Shown: piece after piece, positions 44,328-54,005 of the stretch | How positions within the stretch are numbered: position 1 is the first letter of the stretch | How the letters are laid out: each line of letters opens with the position of its first letter | Assembly (NCBI RefSeq): GCF_004403305.1 | Contig: NZ_SOHE01000060.1 | Span: forward strand, 61,608 to 125,607 | DNA from: Cryobacterium frigoriphilum | GTDB lineage: Bacteria; Actinomycetota; Actinomycetes; Actinomycetales; Microbacteriaceae | Reading direction: 5' to 3' | DNA length: 64,000 bases | Notes under the pieces: generated by a model | Databases searched by the model: none | Seen by the model: the letters and a program-made list of their open reading frames with translations, nothing else | What the model was told of the DNA's origin: nothing | Position numbers and translations under genes: made by a program

Positions 44328-44404
44328 GCTGCGCCCTCGGGCCTGGCTTCTCAGCTGCGCCTACGGGCCTGGCTCACGACAATTTCAAGAAAGTAAAGGA
44401 AATC

Positions 44405-44668
44405 ATGGCTGGAAAGTCGAGCGGCGACCGCCGCAAGCCGCTCCGCGGTGCTAAGGGTGGCAAGAACGCCGCCCCCGCGAAGTCGATCCGGGTTGGTGTC
44501 ATCGATTACAAGGATGTCCCCACCCTTCGTAAGTTCATCTCCGAGCGTGGAAAGATCCGCGCCCGCCGCATCACAGGCGTTTCCGTTCAGGAACAGCGCC
44601 TCATCGCCCGTGCCGTCAAGAACGCCCGCGAAATGGCCTTGCTGCCCTACGCAGGCTCAGGCCGGTAA
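44405..44668 (+). CDS. rpsR: 30S ribosomal protein S18
   Basis: An 87-residue basic protein with the S18 core [19 protein letters not shown] and [22 protein letters not shown], ending LLPYAGSGR. The N-terminal 25 residues are Lys/Arg-rich. It binds 16S rRNA next to S6. AAAGGA lies nine bases before the ATG. The 77-base gap to ssb contains two near-identical CTGCGCC(C/T)...GGGCCTGGCT stretches but no gene. No zinc-type CxxC motif is present, so this is the Zn-independent form. Confidence 0.96.
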   Translation: MAGKSSGDRRKPLRGAKGGKNAAPAKSIRVGVIDYKDVPTLRKFISERGKIRARRITGVSVQEQRLIARAVKNAREMALLPYAGSGR

Positions 44669-44679
44669 GGAACCCCAAC

Positions 44680-45129
44680 ATGTCGAAATTGATTCTGACG
44701 CATGAGGTCTCCGGCCTCGGTGCACCCGGCGACGTCGTAGACGTCAAGAACGGCTACGGCCGTAACTATCTCGTTCCCAAGGGTTTCGCTGTGGCGTGGA
44801 CCCGCGGTGGCGAGAAGCAGATCGAGCAGATCAAAGCCGCTCGTCTGGCCCGTGAGCACGCAACCCTCGAAGAGGCTCAGGCCTTGAAGGTTGCGCTCGA
44901 AAACGCCAAGGTCAAGCTGGTCGTCAAGGCCGGCGCTGGCGGGCGCCTCTTCGGCTCCGTCAAGACCGCTGATGTGGCCGACGCGGTTGCCGCGGCCGGC
45001 CTCGGTGCCATCGACAAGCGCAAGATCGAGCTCAGCGCGATCAAGCTGACTGGCGAGCACCAGGCTACGGTTCGTCTTCGTGACGAGCTCAGCGCCACGA
45101 TCACCCTCGAGGTTGTCGCAGCGAAGTAG
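44680..45129 (+). CDS. rplI: 50S ribosomal protein L9
   Basis: A 149-residue protein of two domains: N-terminal rRNA-binding ([36 protein letters not shown], quoted for the parts GLGAPGD and [10 protein letters not shown]) and C-terminal, joined by a long helix. Length and motifs are standard. AAGGAA precedes the ATG, 12 bases after rpsR. The operon ends here at a strong hairpin. Confidence 0.96.
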   Translation: MSKLILTHEVSGLGAPGDVVDVKNGYGRNYLVPKGFAVAWTRGGEKQIEQIKAARLAREHATLEEAQALKVALENAKVKLVVKAGAGGRLFGSVKTADVADAVAAAGLGAIDKRKIELSAIKLTGEHQATVRLRDELSATITLEVVAAK

Positions 45130-45171
45130 TCGCACCACCTGCGTTACCAGTACCACCAGCAACACATCGAT

Positions 45172-45205
45172 GTAGCGGAGGACTCCGGATGGAGTCCTCC
45201 GCTAC
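45172..45205 (+). terminator. terminator after rplI
   Basis: A perfect 15-bp stem, GTAGCGGAGGACTCC at 45172-45186 with its complement at 45191-45205 and a 4-base loop, lies 42 bases after the rplI stop. It separates the ribosomal operon from the dnaB upstream region. There is no T-run. Confidence 0.7.
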
Positions 45206-45257
45206 ACCTCGTTAAGGGCCAATTTCAGTTGCCGAGTTGCGTACCGAACGGGCTGCT

Positions 45258-45454
45258 TTGTGCACAGGTCGGGCACCAGGCAAGCGGTTTCGAAGCAATC
45301 TCAAAACAACTTTTTTCACAGGGCTGTGGAAACATAAAATACCTGATCAAAGTTTGTTTTTTCGAGAAAATTGTTTCGTTGTCCACAGGGCTGTCCACAG
45401 GTTGTGCACACGCTCAGCGGCGTTTCGCCCAGATTCTCCACAGAGTTATCCACA
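45258..45454 (+). promoter_or_regulatory. DnaA-box cluster upstream of dnaB
   Basis: Six DnaA-box-like 9-mers in one orientation: TTGTGCACA 45258-45266, TTGTCCACA 45379-45387, CTGTCCACA 45391-45399, TTGTGCACA 45402-45410, TTCTCCACA 45434-45442 and TTATCCACA 45446-45454. The last five lie 12, 11, 32 and 12 bases apart, roughly in phase with the helix. An AT-rich stretch (45300-45378, with TTTTTT runs) adjoins them. The rest of the 480-base gap between rplI and dnaB has no gene. Confidence 0.7.
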
Positions 45455-45610
45455 GGCATATTAGGTGGACACCGAGTCGGGTATCTAGGGTAGGCGAGCG
45501 GCATCTTCCTGCTCTGTACACACCCTCGCGACAATGTCTGAGGGTGCTGGTACACCGGAACCACCACTGCATCACCACCACTGCACTACCAAACAGGGAA
45601 GAGGCGCGAC

Positions 45611-47017
<1,407 letters not shown>

Positions 47018-47149
47018 CCCGCAGCAGCGCTGCGCGACACCACGGGTGCGGCCCCGTCTGGGGGCAGCGGATGCGGCGGGCGAGCACCGCGTGAGCGGTA
47101 TGGTGACACCCAGGGGTGCCGTTGGGGAGCCCCGGAAGTCGGGTGCCGC

Positions 47150-47767
47150 GTGACGAGCAGGTGGGCGAGGGTCGGTCGTGGTTCGCTGACCGCATCCGTC
47201 GCCGTTCTGCTCGCCGGCCTCTCGCACGTCGCGGCCGGCGGTACCGCCCCGGCCCTGCTCGGCAGCGTTGTTGCCCTCGCCTTCGCCGTTCCGGTCAGTG
47301 TGCTGCTGGCCGGCAAGACCCTGTCGCTGTTTCGGTTGTCGCTCGCCGTCGGCGTGAGCCAGCTGCTGCTGCACGCCCTGTTCGGCCTCGGTGCCGGTAG
47401 CGGCGGGGCCATGACCGTCGCCGGCCATCACGGCCTGGTGACCGTCGCCGCCGACACCACGGTGGTGCACGCCCTGCAGCACGGCGCCATGCACTCCGGC
47501 GGCACCATGTGGTTGGCTCACGGCCTCGCGGCCCTCGTCACGGTGATCGCCCTGCGCCGCACGGAACGAGCGACCGTCGCCCTGCTGCATTTCGCACAGA
47601 CGCAGCTGCGCGCCGTGCTCATCGTCTTCAGCGGGGCACTGCCCGTTCTGATCCGCGCCACCACCGTGCGCACCAGCCTGCTCGGCACCTTCGTGCCCAA
47701 CGAGCTCGCCGTGCTGCTCTCCCCGATGCGGCATCGCGGCCCGCCACGGGTTCAGACCGCACTCTAA
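47150..47767 (+). CDS. hypothetical multi-pass membrane protein of a copper cluster
   Basis: A 205-residue protein with about five hydrophobic segments (near residues 13-32, 34-54, 59-80, 117-135 and 150-170). Histidines are concentrated in the central loop (HHGLVTVAADTTVVHALQHGAMH), suggesting metal contact. It is followed by CopC, PCu(A)C and DyP genes, and such proteins often accompany CopC in Actinobacteria, so a copper role is inferred. The GTG at 47150 is used; the 130 bases after dnaB hold no other gene. It was not matched to a named family. Confidence 0.6.
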   Translation: MTSRWARVGRGSLTASVAVLLAGLSHVAAGGTAPALLGSVVALAFAVPVSVLLAGKTLSLFRLSLAVGVSQLLLHALFGLGAGSGGAMTVAGHHGLVTVAADTTVVHALQHGAMHSGGTMWLAHGLAALVTVIALRRTERATVALLHFAQTQLRAVLIVFSGALPVLIRATTVRTSLLGTFVPNELAVLLSPMRHRGPPRVQTAL

Positions 47768-47914
47768 GCTCTCTCTCACGCCTGCCGCGCGGTCCGCCCG
47801 CGCAGGCGCCGCCATCCGTTGGCGGTGCGTACCCCGTGCCCTCGTGGCACCGGACCAACGCCTGCTCAGCGGAAGACCCCAGCACAGCCACCGACTCACA
47901 CCTCGGAGGTCGCC

Positions 47915-48565
47915 ATGAGCGCGCCCCTGTCCCCGCCCGATCACCCGGCGCTGCCCCGCCTCACCGCACGCGTGCTTGCTCTTGCAGCGGGCGCGGCGCT
48001 CGCCCTGCTGCTGCCGATCGCGTTGGCCACCCCGGCCGGCGCGCACGACCAGGTGATCTCCAGCACGCCCGCCGAGGGCGAGCACCTCGCAGCGGCACCG
48101 GGCGAGGTGGCGATGACGTTCACGAGCGACGTGCTCGAACTCGGCGCCATCATGCTCGTGGTCGACGCGAACGGCGAAGACTGGGCCAGCGGCCCGCCAG
48201 AACTCGAAGGGGCCCAGGCCGTGCAGGCGCTCACCGACGGACTGCCGGACGGCGCCTATCAGCTGCGCTGGCGCGTGGTTTCGGCCGATGGCCACCCGAT
48301 TTCGGGCACCGTCGACTTCACCATCGGTTCGGTGCCCGAGACGGATGCCGCGGCCGCGGAGCCCCGTGCCACCCCGGCCGCCGTCGCGGCCGAATCCGAC
48401 ACCGCCGTGACGGGCGGCAGCGACTTTCCGCTGCTGCTGACCGGCCTGATCGGAGCATCCGTCGGCATCGGCGTCTACCTGCTGGCCCTGCTCCGGCGCC
48501 GCGGGCGACCCCACGTGGCTCGGGCGCACAACAACACTCTTCACCACCCTACGAACGGAATCTGA
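47915..48565 (+). CDS. copC: CopC-domain copper-binding protein
   Basis: A 216-residue exported protein: signal peptide (about residues 12-43, ending ATPAGA), then a CopC beta-barrel whose mature N-terminal His (HDQVISSTPAEGE) and later DGHPISG provide copper ligands, an Ala-rich linker and a C-terminal TM anchor (about 175-197). Fusions of CopC with a single TM are usual in actinobacteria lacking full CopD. GGAGG lies six bases before the ATG at 47915; the longer frame from 47819 is Pro/Arg-rich without a ribosome-binding site. PCu(A)C follows after four bases. Confidence 0.9.
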   Translation: MSAPLSPPDHPALPRLTARVLALAAGAALALLLPIALATPAGAHDQVISSTPAEGEHLAAAPGEVAMTFTSDVLELGAIMLVVDANGEDWASGPPELEGAQAVQALTDGLPDGAYQLRWRVVSADGHPISGTVDFTIGSVPETDAAAAEPRATPAAVAAESDTAVTGGSDFPLLLTGLIGASVGIGVYLLALLRRRGRPHVARAHNNTLHHPTNGI

Positions 48566-48569
48566 TCCC

Positions 48570-49106
48570 ATGACACGTACACACACGTCCCCCCGCCTGA
48601 TCGTGCTGGCCGCAGCGACCCTGCTCGCCCTGGCCGGCTGCGCAGCCAGCCCCGCTGTACCCGCGAACACCGCGGACACCGCTGCAGCTGCCGATGCACT
48701 CACCATTCAGGATTCCTGGGTGAAGGCCGCCGAGACCGGCATGTCGGCCGCGTTTGGTCTGCTCGAGAACTCGTCCGACACCGACATCACCATCGTCTCG
48801 GCCGTGAGCGCCGCCGCGACCATGATCGAACTGCACGAAACGGTCGAAAATGATGCCGGAGCACTGGTTATGCAGCAAAAAGAGGGCGGCTTCGTCGTTC
48901 CCGCCAACGGCTCGTACGAGTTGGCTCCCGGCGCCAACCACCTCATGATGATGGGCCTCAGCGCGGCGCTTCCGGCCGGAACCGAGTCGACCTTCACGCT
49001 GACACTCTCTGACGGCTCCGAGTTCGAGTTCGCGGCCACGGCCAAGGACTACGCCGGGGCGAATGAATCGTACGAGGGCGGCATGGACATGAACGACGGC
49101 CGGTAA
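48570..49106 (+). CDS. PCu(A)C-type copper chaperone lipoprotein
   Basis: A 178-residue lipoprotein: signal peptide with lipobox LAGC (Cys24), then a cupredoxin-like PCu(A)C domain (DUF461) with the H-M-H-M copper set in LHETV, VMQQKEGG and NHLMMMG. It delivers Cu(I) to extracellular copper sites such as cytochrome oxidase CuA. The C-terminal Asp/Met tail (GGMDMNDGR) could add weak metal affinity. The DyP gene overlaps its stop by one base, showing tight coupling. Confidence 0.92.
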   Translation: MTRTHTSPRLIVLAAATLLALAGCAASPAVPANTADTAAAADALTIQDSWVKAAETGMSAAFGLLENSSDTDITIVSAVSAAATMIELHETVENDAGALVMQQKEGGFVVPANGSYELAPGANHLMMMGLSAALPAGTESTFTLTLSDGSEFEFAATAKDYAGANESYEGGMDMNDGR

Positions 49107-50374
49107 TGTCTGACGAGAATCTCGACCGGGGCGCCGGCTCAGGCGCCGCAGCCGGCCATCGACTCAGCCGCCGCCACCTGCTGTTCGGCGGGGCCGCCGC
49201 GGGCATTGGCGCCGCCAGCGCCGTGGGAATCGATCTCGCGACCCGTCCGGCCCGGGCGGCCCGTCGGGGCGCACAGATCACCGCCCCCGTGGCCGGTGCG
49301 GCCGACGGATCGGAAACCGTCGCGTTCTATGGACCGCACCAGGCCGGCGTGGAGACGCGGCCGCAGGCAGCCGTCACCCTGGTGGCGCTCGACCTGCTGC
49401 CCGAAACGGATGCCGGCGCGCTGCGACGGATGATGCGGGTGCTGACCCACGACGCGGCCCGGCTGACCCAGGGTCAGGCGGCTCTGGCCGACTCGGAACC
49501 GGAACTCGCCGTCACCCCGGCCCGGCTCACCGTGACGTTCGGCTTCGGTCCGGGGCTCGTCGCCCGGGCCGGAGGCGCGGCACCAGCCTGGCTGCGGCCG
49601 CTGCCCGCCTTCGCGATTGACCAGCTTGACGACGCCTGGAACGGCGGCGATCTGCTGCTGCAGATCGCCGCCGACGACCCGGTCACGGTCGCGCACGCGA
49701 CCCGCATGCTGCTCAAAGACAGCCGGTCCTTCACAACCGTGCGCTGGCGGCAGACCGGTTTTCGTCGATCGGCCGGCGTTGAAAAGCCCGGCACGACCAT
49801 GCGCAACCTGTTCGGACAGGTCGACGGCACCGTGAATCTGGTGGCCGGAACCGAAGATTTCGATTCGCTGGTCTGGGGCGGGGCCGACAATCCGGCCTGG
49901 CTGCACGGTGGCACGGGCTTCGTGCTGCGGCGCATCCGAATGAACCTCGACAAGTGGGACGGACTCGACCGGGCCGGGCGGGAGGCATCCGTCGGCCGCA
50001 CCCTGGCGACCGGCGCGCCGCTGACCGGCAGCCACGAGACCGATGAGCCGGACTTCACGGCGACGACGGCGATCGGGTTTCCCGTGATTGCGGAGTTCTC
50101 GCACCTGCGCCGGGCCCGCTCCGAGAACCGGGGCGAACGCATTTTGCGTCGTGGCTACAACTACGACGACACGCCCGACGCGTCGGGCGTGTCCAATTCG
50201 GGGCTGCTCTTTGTGGCCTTCCAGGCGGATGTCGACGCCCAGTTCGTTCCCATCCAGCGCCGCCTCGACGAGCTCGATCTGCTCAATCAGTGGACCACTC
50301 CGATCGGCTCAGCGGTCTTCGCGATCGCCCCCGGGTGCGGCCCCGACGGGTATATCGGCCAGACGCTGTTCTGA
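49106..50374 (+). CDS. Tat-exported DyP-type heme peroxidase
   Basis: A 422-residue peroxidase. The twin-arginine signal is RLSRRHLLFGGAAAG at about residues 13-27. The DyP fold shows the GxxDG motif as GQVDGTVN (catalytic Asp), the proximal heme His in FSHLRRAR, and a distal Arg in ERILRRGYNYD. It belongs to the EfeB/DtpA-like exported class and uses H2O2. In Streptomyces lividans the exported DyP DtpA works with copper chaperones in maturing a radical copper oxidase; here CopC and PCu(A)C are adjacent, but no GlxA-like gene is in the window, so the client is unknown. Confidence 0.9.
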   Translation: MSDENLDRGAGSGAAAGHRLSRRHLLFGGAAAGIGAASAVGIDLATRPARAARRGAQITAPVAGAADGSETVAFYGPHQAGVETRPQAAVTLVALDLLPETDAGALRRMMRVLTHDAARLTQGQAALADSEPELAVTPARLTVTFGFGPGLVARAGGAAPAWLRPLPAFAIDQLDDAWNGGDLLLQIAADDPVTVAHATRMLLKDSRSFTTVRWRQTGFRRSAGVEKPGTTMRNLFGQVDGTVNLVAGTEDFDSLVWGGADNPAWLHGGTGFVLRRIRMNLDKWDGLDRAGREASVGRTLATGAPLTGSHETDEPDFTATTAIGFPVIAEFSHLRRARSENRGERILRRGYNYDDTPDASGVSNSGLLFVAFQADVDAQFVPIQRRLDELDLLNQWTTPIGSAVFAIAPGCGPDGYIGQTLF

Positions 50375-50497
50375 ACGGCGCCAGCTCCGGTCTCGACGCA
50401 CCCAGGAGGCGGCGAGACCGGTCGGCGTCCCGCGGTCACGTACAGGCGGGCCGCGTAGACTGGGCAGGACCTGTCCAAGTGATGAAAGGGGTCGTGC

Positions 50498-51124
50498 GTG
50501 GCGAAATCGCAGCCGGCATCCGCTGCCCTGCCGCGGTACTGGACCGTACCGATCGGCCGTGCCCTCATCGCCCTCGTTGCCGCCGTCGTGATCACCTTCA
50601 ACCGGGATCATTCGGCGGCCTTCGGACTGATGGTCTTCGGTGGCTATGCCCTCATCGGCGGCATTTTTCTCACGATTGCCAGCTGGCGCACCCTCGTCGA
50701 CTCCCGCGACCGCCAGCTGTTCGTGGTTCAGGGTCTTGTCGGCGTGCTCGCCGGTGCCCTCGCACTGCTCTTCGCCGACGGCGGGCTCGGCTTCTTCCTC
50801 TACCTGGTCAGTGTTTGGGGGGCCATTACCGGGTTCCTCGAACTGTTCAGCGGCGTGCGTCGCCGTCGCGCGGCATCCGTCGGCGTGAGCCCACGCGACT
50901 GGATGAGCATGGGCGGTCTCACCGCGGTGCTCGCCCTCGCCTTTCTGCTGCTGCCACCGAACACGGTCGTCGCCGTCGGACTGCTCGGCGCCTACCTCGT
51001 AGTGCTCGGCATGTACCTCGTCATCGGCGGGCTTTCCCTCAAATGGGCGGCGACGGATGCCCCGCGTCCCGTCGCTCCCGTCGCCCCCAGTGCCCCCACT
51101 GCCAACGAATCGGACACCCAGTGA
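50498..51124 (+). CDS. HdeD-like (DUF308) membrane protein
   Basis: A 208-residue protein with six hydrophobic segments in three pairs (about 20-40, 45-62, 75-92, 95-113, 133-153, 155-178) and a Pro/Ala-rich cytoplasmic tail. The repeated pattern of short helices joined by RxxxDS/DRQ loops resembles HdeD/DUF308. HdeD is linked to acid resistance in enterobacteria; the actinobacterial role is unknown. It starts with GTG and its stop overlaps the next GTG (GTGA). Confidence 0.65.
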   Translation: MAKSQPASAALPRYWTVPIGRALIALVAAVVITFNRDHSAAFGLMVFGGYALIGGIFLTIASWRTLVDSRDRQLFVVQGLVGVLAGALALLFADGGLGFFLYLVSVWGAITGFLELFSGVRRRRAASVGVSPRDWMSMGGLTAVLALAFLLLPPNTVVAVGLLGAYLVVLGMYLVIGGLSLKWAATDAPRPVAPVAPSAPTANESDTQ

Positions 51125-51372
51125 CCCAGAACCCCCCGCACCAGCCCAGCCGTTCCGACCGACTGAAGCCCTTGGAACTGGTCGGTATCTCGGGGGCGAT
51201 GGGGCTGTTCGTCGGCCTCACGATCCTGCTCACCACCCGCGAGGTCGTGCTGAGCCTGATCGCGCTCGGCATCACCTTCATCATCGCGCTCGTCGTCATC
51301 GCGATGCTCGTACTGGGCATGAAGCCGAACGCCGCCGAGATCGACGACCTCGACGAGCAAAACAACCACTAG
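51121..51372 (+). CDS. small two-TM membrane protein
   Basis: An 83-residue protein with a polar N-terminus (about residues 1-16), two hydrophobic helices (about 18-38 and 42-66) and a short acidic tail (AAEIDDLDEQNNH). The GTG start overlaps the previous stop by four bases, which is the main evidence that it is real. No family is recognised. Repeats and a strong hairpin follow it. Confidence 0.65.
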   Translation: MTQNPPHQPSRSDRLKPLELVGISGAMGLFVGLTILLTTREVVLSLIALGITFIIALVVIAMLVLGMKPNAAEIDDLDEQNNH

Positions 51373-51380
51373 CTCGCCGA

Positions 51381-51590
51381 CACCCCGGGTTTGCTGCCCT
51401 GGGTGGCGAATTCAGGAAATCCGGGTGTCGTCGCCACCCCGGGTTTGCTGCCCCGGGTGGCGAATTCAGGAAATCCGGGTCTCGTCGACGACGGATGCCC
51501 GCGGTCGCGGGCATCCGTCGTCGGGCGTTCCCGGATTACCTGAATTCGCCACGCAGTGCGGGCGGGCCGGGCCGGGCCGGGCCGGGCCGG
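51381..51590. repeat. 54-bp direct duplication, inverted third copy and GGGCC run
   Basis: A 54-bp segment starting at 51381 is repeated at 51435 with few changes. Its most conserved part (core GTGGCGAATTCAGGAAATCC) lies at 51403-51425 and 51457-51479. A third copy of the core is inverted at 51530-51552 with one mismatch. Between them is the palindrome described separately, and a run of about five GGGCC units ends the block (about 51564-51590). No gene is present between 51373 and 51614. Confidence 0.85.
51487..51522. terminator. perfect 16-bp hairpin between convergent genes
   Basis: GACGACGGATGCCCGC at 51487-51502 is exactly complementary to 51507-51522 with a 4-base loop. It lies between the small membrane-protein gene and the convergent purB gene and is a likely bidirectional terminator, although it also sits in the middle of a repeat block. 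Confidence 0.6.
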
Positions 51591-51614
51591 GGTGAGGTGG
51601 AGCGGGCGGGCGGC

Positions 51615-52997
51615 TCAGCGCAGGTAGTCGACCAGGGGGGACGCGAGGCCCACGTAGGTGTCGGGGGTCAGGGCGAGGAGGCGCGCCTTGGCGGCGTCGC
51701 CGATGTCGAGGCCCTGCACGAAGGCCACCAGGTCGGCCTGGGTGATGCGCTTGCCGCGGGTGAGATCCTTGAGCAGCGCGTACGGGTCGGCAATGCTCGA
51801 ACGGCCGGCCGAGACCTCCGCGCGAATCACGGTCTGGATCGCCTCGCCGAGAATCTCCCAGTTCGAGTCGAGGTCGCTTGCGAGCAGCACCCGGTCGATG
51901 TCGATCTCGCCGAGGCCGCGCTCGATGTTGTCGAGGGCGAGCAGCGAGTGTCCGAAGCCGACGCCGATGTTGCGCTGCGTGGTCGAGTCGGTCAGGTCGC
52001 GCTGCAGGCGGCTCGTGACGAGCGTGGCGGCGAGCGAATCCAGAATCGCGCAGGACAGCTCGAGGTTCGCTTCGGCGTTCTCGAAACGGATCGGGTTGAT
52101 CTTGTGCGGCATCGTCGAGGAGCCGGTCGCGCCGACCTGCGGAATCTGGCGGAAGTAGCCGACCGAGATATACGTCCAGATGTCGGTAGCGAGGTTGTGC
52201 AGCACTCGGTTGGCGTGAGACACCCGCGAGTACAGCTCGGCCTGCCAGTCGTGTGACTCGATCTGGGTGGTCAGCGGGTTCCAGCCGAGGCCGAGACCCT
52301 CCACGAACTGCTTCGACACGGCGGGCCAGTCCACGCTCGGCTCGGCAACGACGTGCGCGGCAAAGGTACCGGTGGCGCCGCTGAACTTGCCGAGGTACTC
52401 GCCGTTCTCGATCTGCTTCTGGATGCGCTCGAGCCGATAGATGAAGACGGCGATCTCTTTGCCCATGGTCGTCGGCGTCGCCGGCTGCCCGTGGGTGCGG
52501 GCGAGCATCGCATCCGCTCGAAATTCCTCGGCCCGCGTGCGCAGCGCCGCAATGACGCCGCGGTACTTGGGCAGCCAGACCTCGGCCACCGCCTGCTGCA
52601 CGGTGAGGGCGTAGGAGAGGTTGTTGATGTCCTCGCTCGTGGCGGCGAAGTGGGTGAGCTCGGCGATGTGGTCGAGCCCCAGGGTGGCCAGGCGTCGGCG
52701 CACGAGGTACTCGACGGCCTTTACGTCATGGCGGGTGGTGGCTTCGAGCTCGGCGAGCTCGTCGATTTCGGCCTGGCCGAAGTCGGTCACGAGCGCGCGC
52801 AGCGCGGCCTTCTGGGCCGCATCGAGGGCGACGCTGCCGAACAGGTTGCGGTCGGTGAGCACGATGAGCCACTCGACCTCGACGCGCACGCGGGCACGGT
52901 TGAGGCCGGCCTCCGACAGGTGCTCACCCAGCTCGGTTACGGCGGCGCGATAGCGGCCGTCGAGGGGACTTAGCACCTGCGGGGGTAATGAACTCAT
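51615..52997 (-). CDS. purB: adenylosuccinate lyase
   Basis: A 460-residue fumarase/aspartase-superfamily enzyme acting twice in purine synthesis: SAICAR to AICAR, and adenylosuccinate to AMP, both releasing fumarate. Superfamily signature GSSTMPHKINPIRFEN (catalytic flexible loop), the region TSEDINNLSYAL, and ARTHGQPATPTTMGKE with its active-site His are intact. It belongs to the longer PurB type found in Proteobacteria and some actinobacteria. Its ATG overlaps the stop of the phosphatase gene upstream (ATGA). Confidence 0.95.
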   Translation of the reverse strand: MSSLPPQVLSPLDGRYRAAVTELGEHLSEAGLNRARVRVEVEWLIVLTDRNLFGSVALDAAQKAALRALVTDFGQAEIDELAELEATTRHDVKAVEYLVRRRLATLGLDHIAELTHFAATSEDINNLSYALTVQQAVAEVWLPKYRGVIAALRTRAEEFRADAMLARTHGQPATPTTMGKEIAVFIYRLERIQKQIENGEYLGKFSGATGTFAAHVVAEPSVDWPAVSKQFVEGLGLGWNPLTTQIESHDWQAELYSRVSHANRVLHNLATDIWTYISVGYFRQIPQVGATGSSTMPHKINPIRFENAEANLELSCAILDSLAATLVTSRLQRDLTDSTTQRNIGVGFGHSLLALDNIERGLGEIDIDRVLLASDLDSNWEILGEAIQTVIRAEVSAGRSSIADPYALLKDLTRGKRITQADLVAFVQGLDIGDAAKARLLALTPDTYVGLASPLVDYLR

Positions 52998-53521
52998 CGG
53001 ACTCCTTGTCGAATGGCGGGGGCAAGCTGCTTGAAAAGCGCGGTGTTTGCCCTCTCAATCATGCCTAATACCGAGTCAAACAGTGCATCGTCGGAATAGT
53101 AGGGGTCAGGCACGTCCCCCATCGCGGCCTGGTCGCCGTCAAAACTGAGCAGCAGGTGCACCTTCGAGAGGTCCCGTTCCGAGGTGGCCCAGTTGCGCAG
53201 AATGCGTTCCTGGGTGCGGTCGAGCACCACGACGAGGTCAAAATCGGCGAACCAGGCCGGATCAAACTGGCGCGCGCGGTGATGGCTGCCGTCGTAGCCG
53301 AGCTTGGCGAGGGCGGCGATCGTACGCGTATCGGCCTGCTCGCCGACGTGCCAGTCGCCGGTGCCGGCCGAACTGGTGGTGATCAGGCGACCGAGGCCGG
53401 AACGCGTGACGATGTCTCGCAACACCACCTCAGCCATCGGAGACCGGCAGATATTACCGGTGCACACGAAGATGATTCGGAAGGGGGTCGCTTCGTCGGG
53501 GCTGAGCGAGGCGAAACTCAT
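52994..53521 (-). CDS. low-molecular-weight protein tyrosine phosphatase
   Basis: A 175-residue cytoplasmic enzyme. The P-loop CTGNICRS near residue 18-25 gives the CX5R(S) catalytic site, and DPYYSDD in the C-terminal part supplies the general acid Asp. These enzymes act on phosphotyrosine or phosphoarginine proteins; actinobacterial relatives include PtpA. The ATG at 53521 is preceded by AGGAG with very short spacing. An open frame further upstream crosses direct repeats and is not used. purB overlaps its stop by four bases, so the two share a transcript. Confidence 0.88.
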   Translation of the reverse strand: MSFASLSPDEATPFRIIFVCTGNICRSPMAEVVLRDIVTRSGLGRLITTSSAGTGDWHVGEQADTRTIAALAKLGYDGSHHRARQFDPAWFADFDLVVVLDRTQERILRNWATSERDLSKVHLLLSFDGDQAAMGDVPDPYYSDDALFDSVLGMIERANTALFKQLAPAIRQGVR

Positions 53522-53530
53522 ACTCCTATT

Positions 53531-53580
53531 GTGGAGCACATCTGGGCGTTGTGGAGCACATTTGGGCGCTGTGGAGCACG
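53531..53580. repeat. 20-bp direct repeats upstream of the phosphatase gene
   Basis: GTGGAGCACATCTGGGCGTT (53531-53550), GTGGAGCACATTTGGGCGCT (53551-53570) and GTGGAGCACG (53571-53580) are head-to-tail copies, two helical turns apart, starting 10 bases upstream of the phosphatase ATG. The position and 20-base period suggest a cooperative repressor or activator binding site. The remainder of the gap to 53705 shows nothing else. Confidence 0.6.
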
Positions 53581-53705
53581 ATCCATTCCTCCACAACCTT
53601 GCGGGCGGAATCTGTTTCCACATTGTGCGGTCTAGGGCGGCGGACAGGCAGCGGATGCGGGCACACTCGACCTGAGAAGTAATGGCGGCCAGTCGAGGAG
53701 GCACG

Positions 53706-54005
53706 GTGGGCGAATACCCGATCTGCATCATTGCCAGCGAGGGCAGCGGCATGACCGCGGCCGAGCAGATTCAGGCTCTGCGCGCGCAGAGACGGCTGCT
53801 GGACGACCTGCTCGAGGACGTGGGGCGCACCCGTCGTCGCCTCGACAGTGAGCCAGGGGCGGGGGCCGCGTGGCAGTCGGCGGCCCAGCGGCACTACATG
53901 CTGCGCCGCCTCGACCTGCGGAGTCAATTCGGGACGGTCGTGTGGTTACTCGAGGAGGCCAGGGGCTCCCTGAGTGCCTCGATCGCCGAGGTGGCACGCG
54001 GGTGA
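53706..54005 (+). CDS. small helical protein, possibly ESX/WXG100-like
   Basis: A 99-residue, mostly helical protein with two amphipathic segments (about 20-50 and 60-97) separated by a turn at EPGAGAAW. A lone Trp (AAWQSAAQRHY) sits at the start of the second helix, a layout reminiscent of WXG100 helical hairpins, though the WxG motif itself is absent. GAGGAGG four bases before the GTG at 53706 decides the start; an ATG eight codons upstream would lose it. The downstream hydrolase gene overlaps by four bases (GTGA), indicating a functional pair. Confidence 0.6.
   Translation: MGEYPICIIASEGSGMTAAEQIQALRAQRRLLDDLLEDVGRTRRRLDSEPGAGAAWQSAAQRHYMLRRLDLRSQFGTVVWLLEEARGSLSASIAEVARG

Noticed and set aside
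47018..47149. A possible riboswitch in the leader of the copper cluster.
   Set aside because: The segment is GC-rich with some pairing, but no known riboswitch core (cobalamin, TPP, Zn or Mn types) could be recognised.
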